The notes below the pieces were generated by a model, which saw only the letters and a list, made by a program, of their open reading frames with translations, had not been told where the DNA came from and did not search any database. DNA of 64,000 nt from assembly GCA_038744685.1 (NCBI GenBank), contig JBCDMB010000011.1, positions 1 through 64,000 on the forward strand. The letters run 5' to 3'. Numbering within the stretch: the first letter of the stretch is position 1; every line of letters starts with the position of its first letter. Position numbers and translations under genes: made by a program. This document shows positions 14,779-22,911 of this stretch, in pieces. This DNA comes from Verrucomicrobiota bacterium (GTDB lineage: Bacteria; Verrucomicrobiota; Verrucomicrobiia; Opitutales; Puniceicoccaceae).

Positions 14779-15463
14779 TGGCTTTCTCAAACTGTGGACG
14801 GACCGACTTTAGCCGATCAGTAGTCTTTTCCAAGATCGCCTGAATCGCCTTCTCAATCACCGCTTTCGCCAATCCTGGGTTTTCCGGGTTAGCTTCTACC
14901 GCGATCGCACTAGGCAAAGTTAGCAGTTCGGACCGATGAGGCTGAAATACGTTCCCTACGACATCGAGGACTCGATCCAAGTCCAACAGCATCCCAGACT
15001 TTTCCTGAATCGCCAACCATTGAAGCCGCTGTTCACCCGCAACCTTGGCAGACTTGTTCCAAAGATCCAACGATTGGGTCAACCGATGGACGCTCCCTTG
15101 CTCTGCAGCTTGCTGATATAGCCTGTGCGCAATCAACGGGATTTCTTCCGCGTGACCAAGGATTACATCTTCGAACTCCTTACCTTCGGCCCCCGCCTTA
15201 ATTTCTTCGAAGTTGATGATTACTCCGGGCGCCGTCACACCTACGGACCCGTTCAAAATTGCAGGGTGATGTTTCCGAGCCCACTCGTCAGCCTGATCCA
15301 AAGAAGAGAAGGCAGGCATGTTCTTCTTCGATTTCAATTTTGAGACCATTGCCGGGCTGACTCCCCAATGTTTCGCCAGCTCTTTGCCTTGAATCATTCT
15401 TGAGACAGCCTCTCCGCTTGCTCCGTCCGCAGTCGCAACAAAGTCCCGATCAACCTTATTCAC
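14771..15463 (-). CDS. Terminase small subunit-like DNA-binding protein
   Basis: 230 aa. Residues ~25-55 (IQGKELAKHWGVSPAMVSKL, then KSKKNMPAF) are a winged helix-turn-helix like the Nu1 N-terminus; the rest is helical (EEIPLIAHRLYQQAAEQG, LDRVLDVVGNVFQPHRS) and fits oligomerisation. Position directly before the large subunit with an 8-nt overlap supports the call. It would recognise the packaging site and hand DNA to GpA. Confidence 0.75.
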   Translation of the reverse strand: MNKVDRDFVATADGASGEAVSRMIQGKELAKHWGVSPAMVSKLKSKKNMPAFSSLDQADEWARKHHPAILNGSVGVTAPGVIINFEEIKAGAEGKEFEDVILGHAEEIPLIAHRLYQQAAEQGSVHRLTQSLDLWNKSAKVAGEQRLQWLAIQEKSGMLLDLDRVLDVVGNVFQPHRSELLTLPSAIAVEANPENPGLAKAVIEKAIQAILEKTTDRLKSVRPQFEKAND

Positions 15464-15823
15464 AGTTAACCCCCCTCTGTAAATTTTTCACATAAAAAAA
15501 CGTAAGAATGAGCGGGAACTTCCAAATACCACCTCCCTGGAAAGGACCCGCAAATAACTCTTCAGAATTCGAGCGAACCCAAAGCCTTCTGACATCAAGT
15601 AGTTCTTCAAAGTTCCTTGCCGTCACGCCAACACAGCCAGAGAACACTAACGGGTTAAATAGAAAACCCCGTTTTGTGACAGTGTGACAGAAATACCATA
15701 AACCTATAAACGCACTCGCATACATGAAAGGTCGTCTCCCCGCTGTCACGCTGTCACAACCCAGTATCTCTCGAAGACGATAACGGTTTTTAGCTGTCAC
15801 AAATTCTAGGGTTGCTGTCACAA
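15464..15823. promoter_or_regulatory. Intergenic region with repeated TGTGACAG sites
   Basis: No convincing gene; the open frame at 15456-15827 has an odd composition. The octamer TGTGACAG or its complement CTGTCACA/G occurs six times between 15675 and 15823: two in direct tandem (15675-15690), two tandem copies on the other strand (15743-15758), then at 15794 and 15815 just after the helicase stop. Such spaced copies look like iterons or operators, separating the replication block from the packaging block. Confidence 0.5.
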
Positions 15824-17335
15824 TCACAACTCAACCTCCTTTTGCTCAAACGGTTTATCACTCGCTTTCTTTCTAAGAATCCAATTGCGAGAACCTGTCC
15901 CGCCTTCGCGTTCGTAGTATACTCGGCCTTGAAACTCTTCCTGCTTGGAGAGCTTCGTTAGAATCGTTCCGATCACACTAGCCGCCCACAGGTTGTCCTT
16001 TTCGGATCGACTCAGCTTCTCTGAATTCGCTAGAACGCTCTTCAGTTTTTCTGCACCGCCCTTCCATTCCGACACCGATTCAAAAATTCCACGTTCGATC
16101 AGCTCCCACAAATAGGCGGATTGTGACAGCGAATTTAATCCTCTCATCAAAGAAGGATGATGCCAAAAGCGAACGCCAAAACGCCCCTTGTTCTTCTCAG
16201 CAATCTCGTGGTCGAGCGCCCACTGGATAAAATACGGCAGTTCATAGACGAGCAGTTTCCAATAGGCTTCGCGTTCCGCTCGCGTTTTAGAGGGTAGAGG
16301 CTGTGGCTGACGGTATCCCTTTAAGATCATTAGCTTGTCCCGGATATCGTCATTGACATCCGGAAGGATCTTCAGGCGGTCTGGCTCATCGTTCAGCAGG
16401 ATCATCAATCGCCAGGTAGGGCGTAGTGTGAACCCGTCCTTCTGCATAGCCCTTATCCGCTGATCCAAATCCGCAACCATCACTTTGATCTCTGCTCCAA
16501 ACGCTTGGCGGGCAGCGTAAGTGGTGTTTGCGTTCTCGTCATCGATCGACAACAAAGGAGCCGTAAAAAGGTCGGCGTTGTGGGTCTCGGCCTTAATCAT
16601 GTAGCGATACGGTTTCGCAACCCGGTTCCCAACAGAGGATTGGACCAAGAGCTTTAGCAGAGACTTTCCGCAATCCGCTTCTCCAGCTAACGCCATCGCC
16701 AAACCCTGAGAGTGCTTACCCTCATAAATCGACTCAAGGAAGTGCGCCCACCAAGAAACGAATCGGTCTCGCTGATCACAATCCGGGTCAGATTCTTCGT
16801 CGTTCGGATCATTCTTGTGAAGAAGTAGATTACCTAACAGCATCCCGACTGTTGGAAAACCGTGACAGCCGCCAAAATAATCATCGTTATCCGAGTGATG
16901 CAGAATGCTGGCCACGCACTTGCGCAAAGTTTCGCGATCAGCGAATGCAAAAAGCCTGTTGACCTTCTTCTCCCATTCGAGACGCCAGCCATCAGCCGCT
17001 TTCAACGGTTCAATCAACTCAGGGTCCTTAGTCACTAGGACCGTATGACCAGAGATCGAGTGAACGCCCCTTTTCCAACCGGCTAAGTCGATAGCCATAT
17101 CGACACGATTCCCAAACTCGATTTCTGCCAACTTAGCGTCTAGAGGTGAAAGCAACTCTCCTTTGTCGGGGTGTGGGTCAAAGCCCCGGCCCTTCAATAG
17201 CCGCCTCATTCCAGGCTCATTCGTCGACACATAACGGCCAGTCTCCTCATGGAGAAGCCAATAGCGGCGGGACGATCCATCCTCGAAAAAGTACTCTTCC
17301 TTGGCGGGGGCCGTCAGGTCGTCTGTTAAGCTCAA
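15824..17335 (-). CDS. Phage replicative helicase, SF3-like
   Basis: 503 aa. Walker A at residues 218-225 (GEADCGKS), Walker B-like LLSIDDEN near 260, and a motif C-like stretch WRLMILLNDEPDRL around 310 place it with the superfamily 3/D5-type helicases of phages and plasmids. The C-terminal ~100 residues form a winged-helix-like part. The start overlaps the primase stop by 4 nt. It would unwind DNA with the primase upstream. Members of this type often act without a separate loader. Confidence 0.7.
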   Translation of the reverse strand: MSLTDDLTAPAKEEYFFEDGSSRRYWLLHEETGRYVSTNEPGMRRLLKGRGFDPHPDKGELLSPLDAKLAEIEFGNRVDMAIDLAGWKRGVHSISGHTVLVTKDPELIEPLKAADGWRLEWEKKVNRLFAFADRETLRKCVASILHHSDNDDYFGGCHGFPTVGMLLGNLLLHKNDPNDEESDPDCDQRDRFVSWWAHFLESIYEGKHSQGLAMALAGEADCGKSLLKLLVQSSVGNRVAKPYRYMIKAETHNADLFTAPLLSIDDENANTTYAARQAFGAEIKVMVADLDQRIRAMQKDGFTLRPTWRLMILLNDEPDRLKILPDVNDDIRDKLMILKGYRQPQPLPSKTRAEREAYWKLLVYELPYFIQWALDHEIAEKNKGRFGVRFWHHPSLMRGLNSLSQSAYLWELIERGIFESVSEWKGGAEKLKSVLANSEKLSRSEKDNLWAASVIGTILTKLSKQEEFQGRVYYEREGGTGSRNWILRKKASDKPFEQKEVEL

Positions 17336-18624
17336 ACCGTTACCTCCTCGTTGACCAACCCAAGATCGTAAACCGCTTGGATCATCTCTTCACGGCTCGG
17401 CGACTTCGCCCGATAGTAATCATTAAAATCCTTGCCCCACGGCCCCTTCAGAATACGCACCTCCACCTTTGCTCCGTATATTTCAAGTCTCTCGCGGAAC
17501 GATGGATTCTTTTGGCGGATGCCATACCAACTTTTCCCCGCTTCATCCGAGTCTCCAACCATAAACACCCCTCGATTCTTCAACCCTCGGGCATAGTGAT
17601 CCATAAACGCCGAAACTCCCTGCACTCCCCGTATTCCAAAAATCGCCACAGAGAACGGAAGATCCGGGATTTCATCAAAAAGACCCAGAGCGCCCCAAAA
17701 CGTCAGCGCATCCCACTGCCCCTCCGTTAAGATCCACAGATCCGCCTTCCAAGGGTTTCCCAACACGAACGGGACCGGCGGGCACCATTGATCGCCCTCG
17801 CGAATACCCTCGCCATCAGCGGCCGCCAACAACGCCCTCTGATACACCGTCCGCACCACCTTCGGACGATGCGGGAAAAAAGTCCAACCCTTGCGCCCCT
17901 CGTCTCCGCCATCCTTCGGAGGGACAAAAAACTGTTGGTGGTATCCAAAAAAGTGACGGCTAACATCCTTCAACACCACTTCAACGGGGAAAGCCACAAA
18001 ACGCTTACCCCTTCCTTGCTCTCCAAACTGATCAACCGGAAACCGCAACCATCCCGCCTCCGCTGCAAACCCTGCCCAATCAAAAGGCCAACCCCGCTTC
18101 TTTGCCAGCTTCGCAAGCCGCTCTTCTCCAGGCTCAGAAGCCTCCTGCCAACGCGAACGAACACAATCCGGACAATCCATCAACAAAGCAGCCCCCAACC
18201 TCCGCAGATCGGCTTCCCGCTTCTTTCTGCGTGCGACCATCTCCTCTCTCTCCTTGCGCTGTTTCTGTAGCCTCCATTCTCGCTTCTCAGCAGCCGTCAA
18301 CGTCCTCTTCTCACGGGACGCCTCCCAAGCTCCCGCACCCATCACCCGATCGACAATACACTTCGCCACCTCAGCCTTCGACCACTCTGGACGGCACTTC
18401 TCGACAAACGTCCAGGAATTGCCTCCCTCACCAGTCCCGAAATCTTTCCACAACCGCAAATCCTTCGAAATGGAAAATCCCGGCTTCTTCCCGTCCTCTC
18501 GAAACGGGGATTCCAGCACCCCATCACGAGTCGGGACCGACCTCCCAAACCCAAACGCCGCCGCCAAGTCCCAGACATCGGCCAACGTGACCCGCTCCAG
18601 AGCCTCTGAGACGACATCACTCAT
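17332..18624 (-). CDS. Toprim-domain phage primase
   Basis: 430 aa from the ATG overlapping the clamp gene stop (ATGA). The N-terminal ~80 residues (ESPFREDGKKPGFSIS, LWKDFGTGEGG) match the substrate-binding part of DnaG/phage primases but lack a full CHC2 zinc ligand set. A charged helix follows (~105-145). The Toprim part shows LWILTEGQWDALTFWGALG, with its catalytic Glu, and VFMVGDSDEAGKSW, with the DxD-like acidic pair. It makes primers for phage DNA synthesis together with the SF3-like helicase. Confidence 0.75.
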   Translation of the reverse strand: MSDVVSEALERVTLADVWDLAAAFGFGRSVPTRDGVLESPFREDGKKPGFSISKDLRLWKDFGTGEGGNSWTFVEKCRPEWSKAEVAKCIVDRVMGAGAWEASREKRTLTAAEKREWRLQKQRKEREEMVARRKKREADLRRLGAALLMDCPDCVRSRWQEASEPGEERLAKLAKKRGWPFDWAGFAAEAGWLRFPVDQFGEQGRGKRFVAFPVEVVLKDVSRHFFGYHQQFFVPPKDGGDEGRKGWTFFPHRPKVVRTVYQRALLAAADGEGIREGDQWCPPVPFVLGNPWKADLWILTEGQWDALTFWGALGLFDEIPDLPFSVAIFGIRGVQGVSAFMDHYARGLKNRGVFMVGDSDEAGKSWYGIRQKNPSFRERLEIYGAKVEVRILKGPWGKDFNDYYRAKSPSREEMIQAVYDLGLVNEEVTV

Positions 18625-19757
18625 GCCAACCGCAAAGGCATCACCACGCACTCGGAACACTCGTCAGTTCTAATCACCATCGGGCTCAATTCACCCTGAA
18701 GCCGGAGTTTAACCGTCTCCGCCTCCGACCCGGCCAACACATCAATCAGAAAAGCCGGATTGAACGCGATCCGCAGCTCCCCGCCTTCCCATTCTATTGG
18801 GAGAAAATCCTCGACCTTGCCAAAGTAGGCCCCGCCCGCAGAAACCGTTAGACGGTTCTCCGCGAACGACAAACACACCTTCTGGTGATCCGGATCACAC
18901 ATTAAAGCCTCTCTCTCCAAAATCTCTTGAAACGCCTTTCGAGCCACTTCGACGACATGATCCAATGCTCCGGGATGCGCTTCCTTCCAATCGGGATAGC
19001 GCGCTTCGATCAACCGTCCTCCAATGACGACCGAACCCAAAAGCCCAGCATTCTCCAGCTTCTCTCCCACAGTCAGTTTCACCACTGTCCGCCGGTCATC
19101 CCAACACATAGATAGAGATTCCTCTTCATCACAGAGGCCTTCTATCACATCGATCATCTTGGTCATAAGAACGATCCCACGATCAGCATTCACTTCAATC
19201 GGAAAGTTCCGGCCACTCACTGCCAGCCTTCTGCCATCCGTAGCCACAAGACGGATACAGCTCCCCGCCGTCTCGAGCTTCACACCACAAAGAACATAGC
19301 GGCCCTCATCCCTTGACTGGGCGTAGGCTACCGCCCGAATTCTATCTCTCAGCTCTCCCTGATTTTCCGAAATTTCACTATCAGATTCAACGTTCGCAAA
19401 CGGCGGAAACTCATCCGGGTCGATCGTCTTGAGCGTAAATCGAGCCGACCCAGCTACCATTTCAATCTCAGATTCACTAGCCTTCTTAAACTCAAGACTG
19501 TCATCTCCCAACTTGGCGACGACAGCCGCCATCTTTTTCACCGGCAGACACACCTTCCCCGGCTTTCTTACCCTTGCCTCAACCTTCGCCGTAACGTCGA
19601 GGTCAAGATCCGTAGCACGCAGCCTCAACACACCCTCGACAGCGTCCATCAAAACCATCTTCAAAACCGGCATCGTCGGGCGACCACTCACCGCCTTGCC
19701 GACTACCTTCAACGCAGCCTCCAATGCCTGCTTCTCAACCGTAAATTCTACCATCAT
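18621..19757 (-). CDS. dnaN: Phage-encoded DNA polymerase III beta sliding clamp
   Basis: 378 aa, the normal length of bacterial DnaN. All three domains are visible: the start MVEFTVEKQALEAALKVVGK with RPTMPVLKMVLM, the middle RLVATDGRRLAVSG, and the end with the near-canonical VVMPLRLA tail that lines the partner-binding pocket. It should form a ring dimer that tethers a polymerase. No polymerase is encoded nearby, so it would serve host Pol III. A clamp in a temperate lambda-like phage is unusual. GC-richness is like its neighbours, so it is not a recent host capture. Confidence 0.9.
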   Translation of the reverse strand: MMVEFTVEKQALEAALKVVGKAVSGRPTMPVLKMVLMDAVEGVLRLRATDLDLDVTAKVEARVRKPGKVCLPVKKMAAVVAKLGDDSLEFKKASESEIEMVAGSARFTLKTIDPDEFPPFANVESDSEISENQGELRDRIRAVAYAQSRDEGRYVLCGVKLETAGSCIRLVATDGRRLAVSGRNFPIEVNADRGIVLMTKMIDVIEGLCDEEESLSMCWDDRRTVVKLTVGEKLENAGLLGSVVIGGRLIEARYPDWKEAHPGALDHVVEVARKAFQEILEREALMCDPDHQKVCLSFAENRLTVSAGGAYFGKVEDFLPIEWEGGELRIAFNPAFLIDVLAGSEAETVKLRLQGELSPMVIRTDECSECVVMPLRLA

Positions 19758-20158
19758 CCTGCCTTTCGTTCTCTTTGTTTTTTGGGCACCCGAGGCTCAA
19801 CTGGATTGCGCAACAGCGCCTTTATCTCCTCTCGGTGCGTGTGAAATGCACGTGGGGTGATCCCGCACAAAGCCGCCGCCTGATTGTGCGTTTTCCCCCC
19901 TAAATATTCCGGCGCGCTTTCGGCGAGAAGAGCGACCAAGCGATTCAACATCACCTTTCCCGGCGGCGTTCGACGCGAAATTCTACCCGGACTCAAATAG
20001 GTAAAAAGCTGCTTCAAAAACTCTCGGAACCTCTCGTCACTATCACAAAACAGATCCGCCTGTTCCTCCTTTCTCTGCAGCGCCTCCAAAGGCGTATCCC
20101 CCTCATCTCGCTCATTCCAACCGATCGGATAGCGGCCTCTATTGATATTCCTAGCCAT
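19754..20158 (-). CDS. Phage protein with C-terminal helix-turn-helix-like part
   Basis: 134 aa from the ATG at 20158; a longer frame would run through the neighbour. Basic start (MARNINRGRYPIGWNERD), helical middle (ERFREFLKQLFTYLSPGRI), and HNQAAALCGITPRAFHTHRE, which looks like a helix-turn-helix. It ends with a 4-nt overlap to the clamp gene. Possibly a regulator or sigma-like factor of the replication genes; not assigned. Confidence 0.5.
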   Translation of the reverse strand: MARNINRGRYPIGWNERDEGDTPLEALQRKEEQADLFCDSDERFREFLKQLFTYLSPGRISRRTPPGKVMLNRLVALLAESAPEYLGGKTHNQAAALCGITPRAFHTHREEIKALLRNPVEPRVPKKQRERKAG

Positions 20159-20159
20159 C

Positions 20160-20342
20160 CTAGTCCCGGTCCTCCCACCAATAGCCGCCCGCTGGCTTGG
20201 CGGACCGCACATATCGCTCGCGAAGGCGCTTATTCTTCGCCCGACGCTTTGTGCTTCGCTTTTGAAGCTCTCCGCAAGCCTCAGAGAATGAAATTCCCTT
20301 TCGCTTACTCACCGCCCGGGCCATCGCGATAAACTCACTCAC
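20160..20342 (-). CDS. Very small basic phage protein
   Basis: 60 aa, basic (KRKGISFSEACGELQKRSTK, then RRAKNKRLRERYVR), ending GGYWWEDRD. Start overlaps the methyltransferase stop by 8 nt and the stop is one base before the next ATG, so it fits the operon well. No domain recognised. Confidence 0.45.
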   Translation of the reverse strand: MSEFIAMARAVSKRKGISFSEACGELQKRSTKRRAKNKRLRERYVRSAKPAGGYWWEDRD

Positions 20343-20835
20343 CTTGCGAGACCTCCTTGAAAAACACTACCCAATGGAGCTTGTTGCTCTTTCCACAGCG
20401 GTTACCAAAGAGCGGCCCCGTAGGTGCAAGTGGAAGAATCCGACTCAGAGGAATTTGAACCTCAGACCACTTGAATATCAGAGTTCCATTGCCTTGAAGA
20501 ACTCGCCAGCACTCGGAAAAACCATCTCGAAGCTCTTCTTCCCAATTCTCTTCAAGTTTCCCATACTTGGCTATCATCCAAGAGTTCTTCCCACCCCTCT
20601 TTAGATGCGGAGGATCAAAGACAACCAATGAGAAAGAACCATCACGAAAAGGTAGATTCGTAAAATCCGCAATCAGGTCTGGAGAGACTGTCAAATGGCG
20701 AACACCACTCTTTTTTGAGCGGTCGATCAATTGAAGTTCCTCTGCACGCTTGTCGATAAACACCGCCCGCGAGTCCGATTTATCGAACCACATCATCCGG
20801 CCACCACAGCACGCATCCAAGACAGCAGCACTCAC
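20335..20835 (-). CDS. Phage SAM-dependent DNA methyltransferase
   Basis: 166 aa. VLDACCGGRMMWFDK (residues 5-19) is the SAM-binding motif I and DPPH (74-77) in LVVFDPPHLKR is the catalytic motif IV of amino-methyltransferases, with motif order I then IV (beta-like). WRVLQGNGTLIFKWSE is the following core strand and helix. Short, without a recognised target domain, as is common in phage orphan methylases. Probably modifies adenine to escape host restriction or mark phage DNA. Confidence 0.8.
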   Translation of the reverse strand: MSAAVLDACCGGRMMWFDKSDSRAVFIDKRAEELQLIDRSKKSGVRHLTVSPDLIADFTNLPFRDGSFSLVVFDPPHLKRGGKNSWMIAKYGKLEENWEEELRDGFSECWRVLQGNGTLIFKWSEVQIPLSRILPLAPTGPLFGNRCGKSNKLHWVVFFKEVSQGE

Positions 20836-21257
20836 CCCGCGAGCCTCCCCTCTGCATGGTCGAGCACGATATCCAGTGCCGCCCGCTCGGTTAGATCCGC
20901 TGGGAAATCTCCCCGCGCCAGAAGATCACGCACCAACAGCGGGAGGAAAAACAACCGCTCCTTGCCCGGCTTTGTGCTCGACAGGACCGGGGCCTTCCCC
21001 GGCTTGCGCGTCGCCAGCCGCCGCAACGTCTGGACCGAGTAGCCCTCGTCCCTGCCTCCAAGAAGCTCCGAGACCTCCTCAATCCGATACCCCAACCGGC
21101 GGGGCCCCCGCTCCATCGTAAAGTCAAACTCTCCCGTATCCGGATTCCAGCTACCCGTTACCCGCGTTGCTCCATCCGCAACCAACTGCCTCACGACCCT
21201 CTCCAACCCCTCCGGGATCTTCGCCGCCTCCTCGCTGAACTGGACGAGAGCCGTCAA
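20832..21257 (-). CDS. Unknown phage protein, MerR-like motif
   Basis: 141 aa. Middle part YRIEEVSELLGGRDEGYSVQ followed by TLRRLATRKPGKAP looks like a short winged helix of MerR/excisionase type; the start (FSEEAAKIPEGLERVVRQLV) is a helix and the end an amphipathic helix. It overlaps both neighbours by 4 nt. Could be a DNA-binding regulator; not certain. Confidence 0.5.
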   Translation of the reverse strand: MTALVQFSEEAAKIPEGLERVVRQLVADGATRVTGSWNPDTGEFDFTMERGPRRLGYRIEEVSELLGGRDEGYSVQTLRRLATRKPGKAPVLSSTKPGKERLFFLPLLVRDLLARGDFPADLTERAALDIVLDHAEGRLAG

Positions 21258-21418
21258 CCTTCGCCCTCCTGTTTATTTTTTGCATGCAGCCTCGAATAGA
21301 GTCTTTCACGCGTAGAAAGCCGCTTGTCACGATAGTAAAACCATAGCAAATAAAACGCAGTCCAGAATCCAAATAGATAGAACCACAGGCACAAAATCAC
21401 ATAGATCCAGTCGTCCAC
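21254..21418 (-). CDS. Small one-helix membrane protein
   Basis: 54 aa from a GTG that overlaps the previous stop (TAGTG); an upstream in-frame ATG would run through the neighbouring gene. One long hydrophobic, aromatic stretch (YVILCLWFYLFGFWTAFYLL) followed by a basic tail (RLSTRERLYSRLHAK). It ends in a 4-nt overlap. Size and shape would allow a holin-like or accessory membrane role, but its position far from lysis genes makes this open. Confidence 0.5.
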   Translation of the reverse strand: MDDWIYVILCLWFYLFGFWTAFYLLWFYYRDKRLSTRERLYSRLHAKNKQEGEG

Positions 21419-21888
21419 TACGCCGCCGCCTCCTCTCTCCTTGCCCGCTGGCAACACTTGCCCGTCCGAACAATGCGGATCAACCGGGCGGAGTCCCTAC
21501 CGCCCCGGCGGACGAACTCCTCCTCACCCGGCCCCCCGGCAAACACCCCGAAGAGCGACAACGCCAGTAGCAACACACAAGCCAGCCCCTCACGGAGCGA
21601 ATGCGCCGCCGCGACCGTCCGCTCGATCAGGATCTCTCGTCTGGCAACCGTAAACTCGTCATCCCCCTCCAGGCAATCGGCTAGATCGTCCAAATCGTTT
21701 TCCAGCTTCACCGCGATTTCAGCCGCCTCTAACAGCCCCTCGTCAATAGCCTCCATCCACTTGGCCGCGTGCCCCGGCAGATTCTCCACCTCACGGACCG
21801 TCAACTCGCGATCCCGCCAAAGCCGCACCGCATCGCGAAACACCCGCGCTACTGAGACCAAAGGCTTCACTTCCCGATACCTTCCCAT
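21418..21888 (-). CDS. Unknown phage protein with one membrane segment
   Basis: 156 aa. Residues 1-95 are helical and charged (REVENLPGHAAKWMEAIDEG, DDLADCLEGDDEF), then a hydrophobic helix ~100-118 (ACVLLLALSLFGVFAGG) and a basic tail. The start overlaps the upstream gene by 22 nt. Function not recognised. Confidence 0.5.
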   Translation of the reverse strand: MGRYREVKPLVSVARVFRDAVRLWRDRELTVREVENLPGHAAKWMEAIDEGLLEAAEIAVKLENDLDDLADCLEGDDEFTVARREILIERTVAAAHSLREGLACVLLLALSLFGVFAGGPGEEEFVRRGGRDSARLIRIVRTGKCCQRARREEAAA

Positions 21889-22115
21889 CCTTCCGGCGCG
21901 TCAATCCAATACTGAATAAGCACCTCCTCATGTTCGGGGTCATCGGTAATCGAGAGTCCCGTCAACGCCGATACCCATTCGGGAATCTTCCACTGGATCA
22001 AGCCGCAGAACGGCACAAAATCATAAATTCCAGATTCATCTCGGCACACAATCAATCCCGCAGCCACAATCGCTTTCCCCTCATCCTTACAAGGTTCTCC
22101 TTGATTCCATTTCAT
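21867..22115 (-). CDS. Small phage protein
   Basis: 82 aa. Start MKWNQGEPCKDEGKAIVAAG with CRDESGIYDFVPFCGLIQW, acidic end. The beta-like pattern with IQWKIPEWVSAL is shared with no family I recall. Start and stop are interlocked with both neighbours, which supports a real gene. Confidence 0.55.
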   Translation of the reverse strand: MKWNQGEPCKDEGKAIVAAGLIVCRDESGIYDFVPFCGLIQWKIPEWVSALTGLSITDDPEHEEVLIQYWIDAPEGWEGIGK

Positions 22116-22258
22116 ACCACCTCTCCCAAAAACGCCGCCTCACGCGCCTCCCACTCCTTGAGCCGGGATTGCATCCGCCGGTTCAGGAATTCATTCAGGG
22201 AAAGCCCCAGCCCCACGGCTGGAGCGACAAAGAGAAACAAAATTACAAAAACCGTCAC
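22112..22258 (-). CDS. 48-aa membrane protein
   Basis: Starts at a GTG that overlaps the stop of the RHH gene (GTGA) and ends with an ATGA overlap to the next gene. The protein begins VTVFVILFLFVAPAVGLGLS, a membrane helix or signal anchor, and ends in a charged helix (QSRLKEWEAREAAFLGEVV). The perfect interlocking makes it likely real although it is tiny. Function unknown. Confidence 0.55.
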   Translation of the reverse strand: MTVFVILFLFVAPAVGLGLSLNEFLNRRMQSRLKEWEAREAAFLGEVV

Positions 22259-22464
22259 GCCGTCTTCCTCCCCTCTTGCTGAGGCTCGGCAGCACCCGCA
22301 CCCACCGGAGTGGAAAGGGCGGAGCGGACAGTTTCTCTTGGCAACATTTCACGAATTGCTTCGCGAATTATGCTTTGAATGGATCGGTCCCCTTGATCCT
22401 TCGATCTCTTCAAAAGTTGATCGTAGGTATCACCGTCGATTCGAAATGAGATTTGTTTGTCCAT
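22255..22464 (-). CDS. Ribbon-helix-helix protein, first gene of the phage operon
   Basis: 69 aa from MDKQISFRIDGDTYDQLLKR; the upstream codons of the longer frame lie in the operator. The pattern of a short beta strand (QISFRID) and two helices (TYDQLLKRSKDQG, SIQSIIREAIREM) is Arc/CopG-type. Its start codon lies within an inverted repeat, so it is probably autoregulated. It heads the long leftward operon and could control early gene expression. The C-terminal 20 residues are Ala/Pro rich. Confidence 0.7.
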   Translation of the reverse strand: MDKQISFRIDGDTYDQLLKRSKDQGDRSIQSIIREAIREMLPRETVRSALSTPVGAGAAEPQQEGRKTA

Positions 22465-22506
22465 ATATTTTGGGATACGAAACTGGTTATGTATCACAAA
22501 ATATAT
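22463..22506. promoter_or_regulatory. Operator: 16-bp inverted repeat between divergent RHH genes
   Basis: Arms ATATATTTTGGGATAC (22463-22478) and GTATCACAAAATATAT (22491-22506) are inverted repeats with one mismatch and a 12-nt spacer. The left arm covers the start codon of the leftward RHH gene. A minus-strand TTGACG with ATACAT or CATAAC about 16-17 nt on, and a plus-strand TTGACT with GTTAAT 18 nt later, are candidate promoters. A further ATCACAAAA occurs at about 22533. Confidence 0.65.
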
Positions 22507-22584
22507 CCGTCAACAGGAAAATTCAGAAAATCACAAAAACATTGACTTGGGATGCAAAACCTCCCGTTAATCAGTGATAAACCC

Positions 22585-22848
22585 ATGGCGAGACCACCTA
22601 GATACAAAGACGGTAGACAGATTTCTCTCCGACTAGAGGGCGATCTTTTGACCGGCCTTGATGAGAGGGCAAAAGAGCTAGGTATAGACCGTTCTCAGTT
22701 GATCAACCGTCTCTTAAACAAGCATTTATCGGACAACCCATTTATTGCACCAGAATCAGAAGGTAGTTACGGAGCAAAAAAAAAGAAGGTTCAAGGAAGA
22801 CCCCCGACAAGTGCTGATAGCCTTCCCAAATCAGACAGGACCGCCTGA
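22585..22848 (+). CDS. Second ribbon-helix-helix protein, divergent
   Basis: 87 aa from MARPPRYKDGRQISLRLEG; the 11 codons upstream belong to the promoter region. The strand QISLRLEG and helices LLTGLDERAKELGI and RSQLINRLLNKHL are CopG/Arc-like. A basic tail (GAKKKKVQGRPP) may add DNA contacts. It faces the leftward operon across the operator, so the two RHH proteins may form the switch of this phage. No CI-type repressor was seen. Confidence 0.7.
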   Translation: MARPPRYKDGRQISLRLEGDLLTGLDERAKELGIDRSQLINRLLNKHLSDNPFIAPESEGSYGAKKKKVQGRPPTSADSLPKSDRTA

Positions 22849-22911
22849 TTTGCCTTGCGGGATAGACCCCCGCTATACCCCCTGCCGCTTCTGTGTCCCC
22901 GGCCTCTGGTG

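Noticed and set aside
15456-15827. 123-codon frame between small terminase and helicase
   Set aside because: It runs through the TGTGACAG site array, overlaps both neighbours and has an amino-acid pattern like random sequence.
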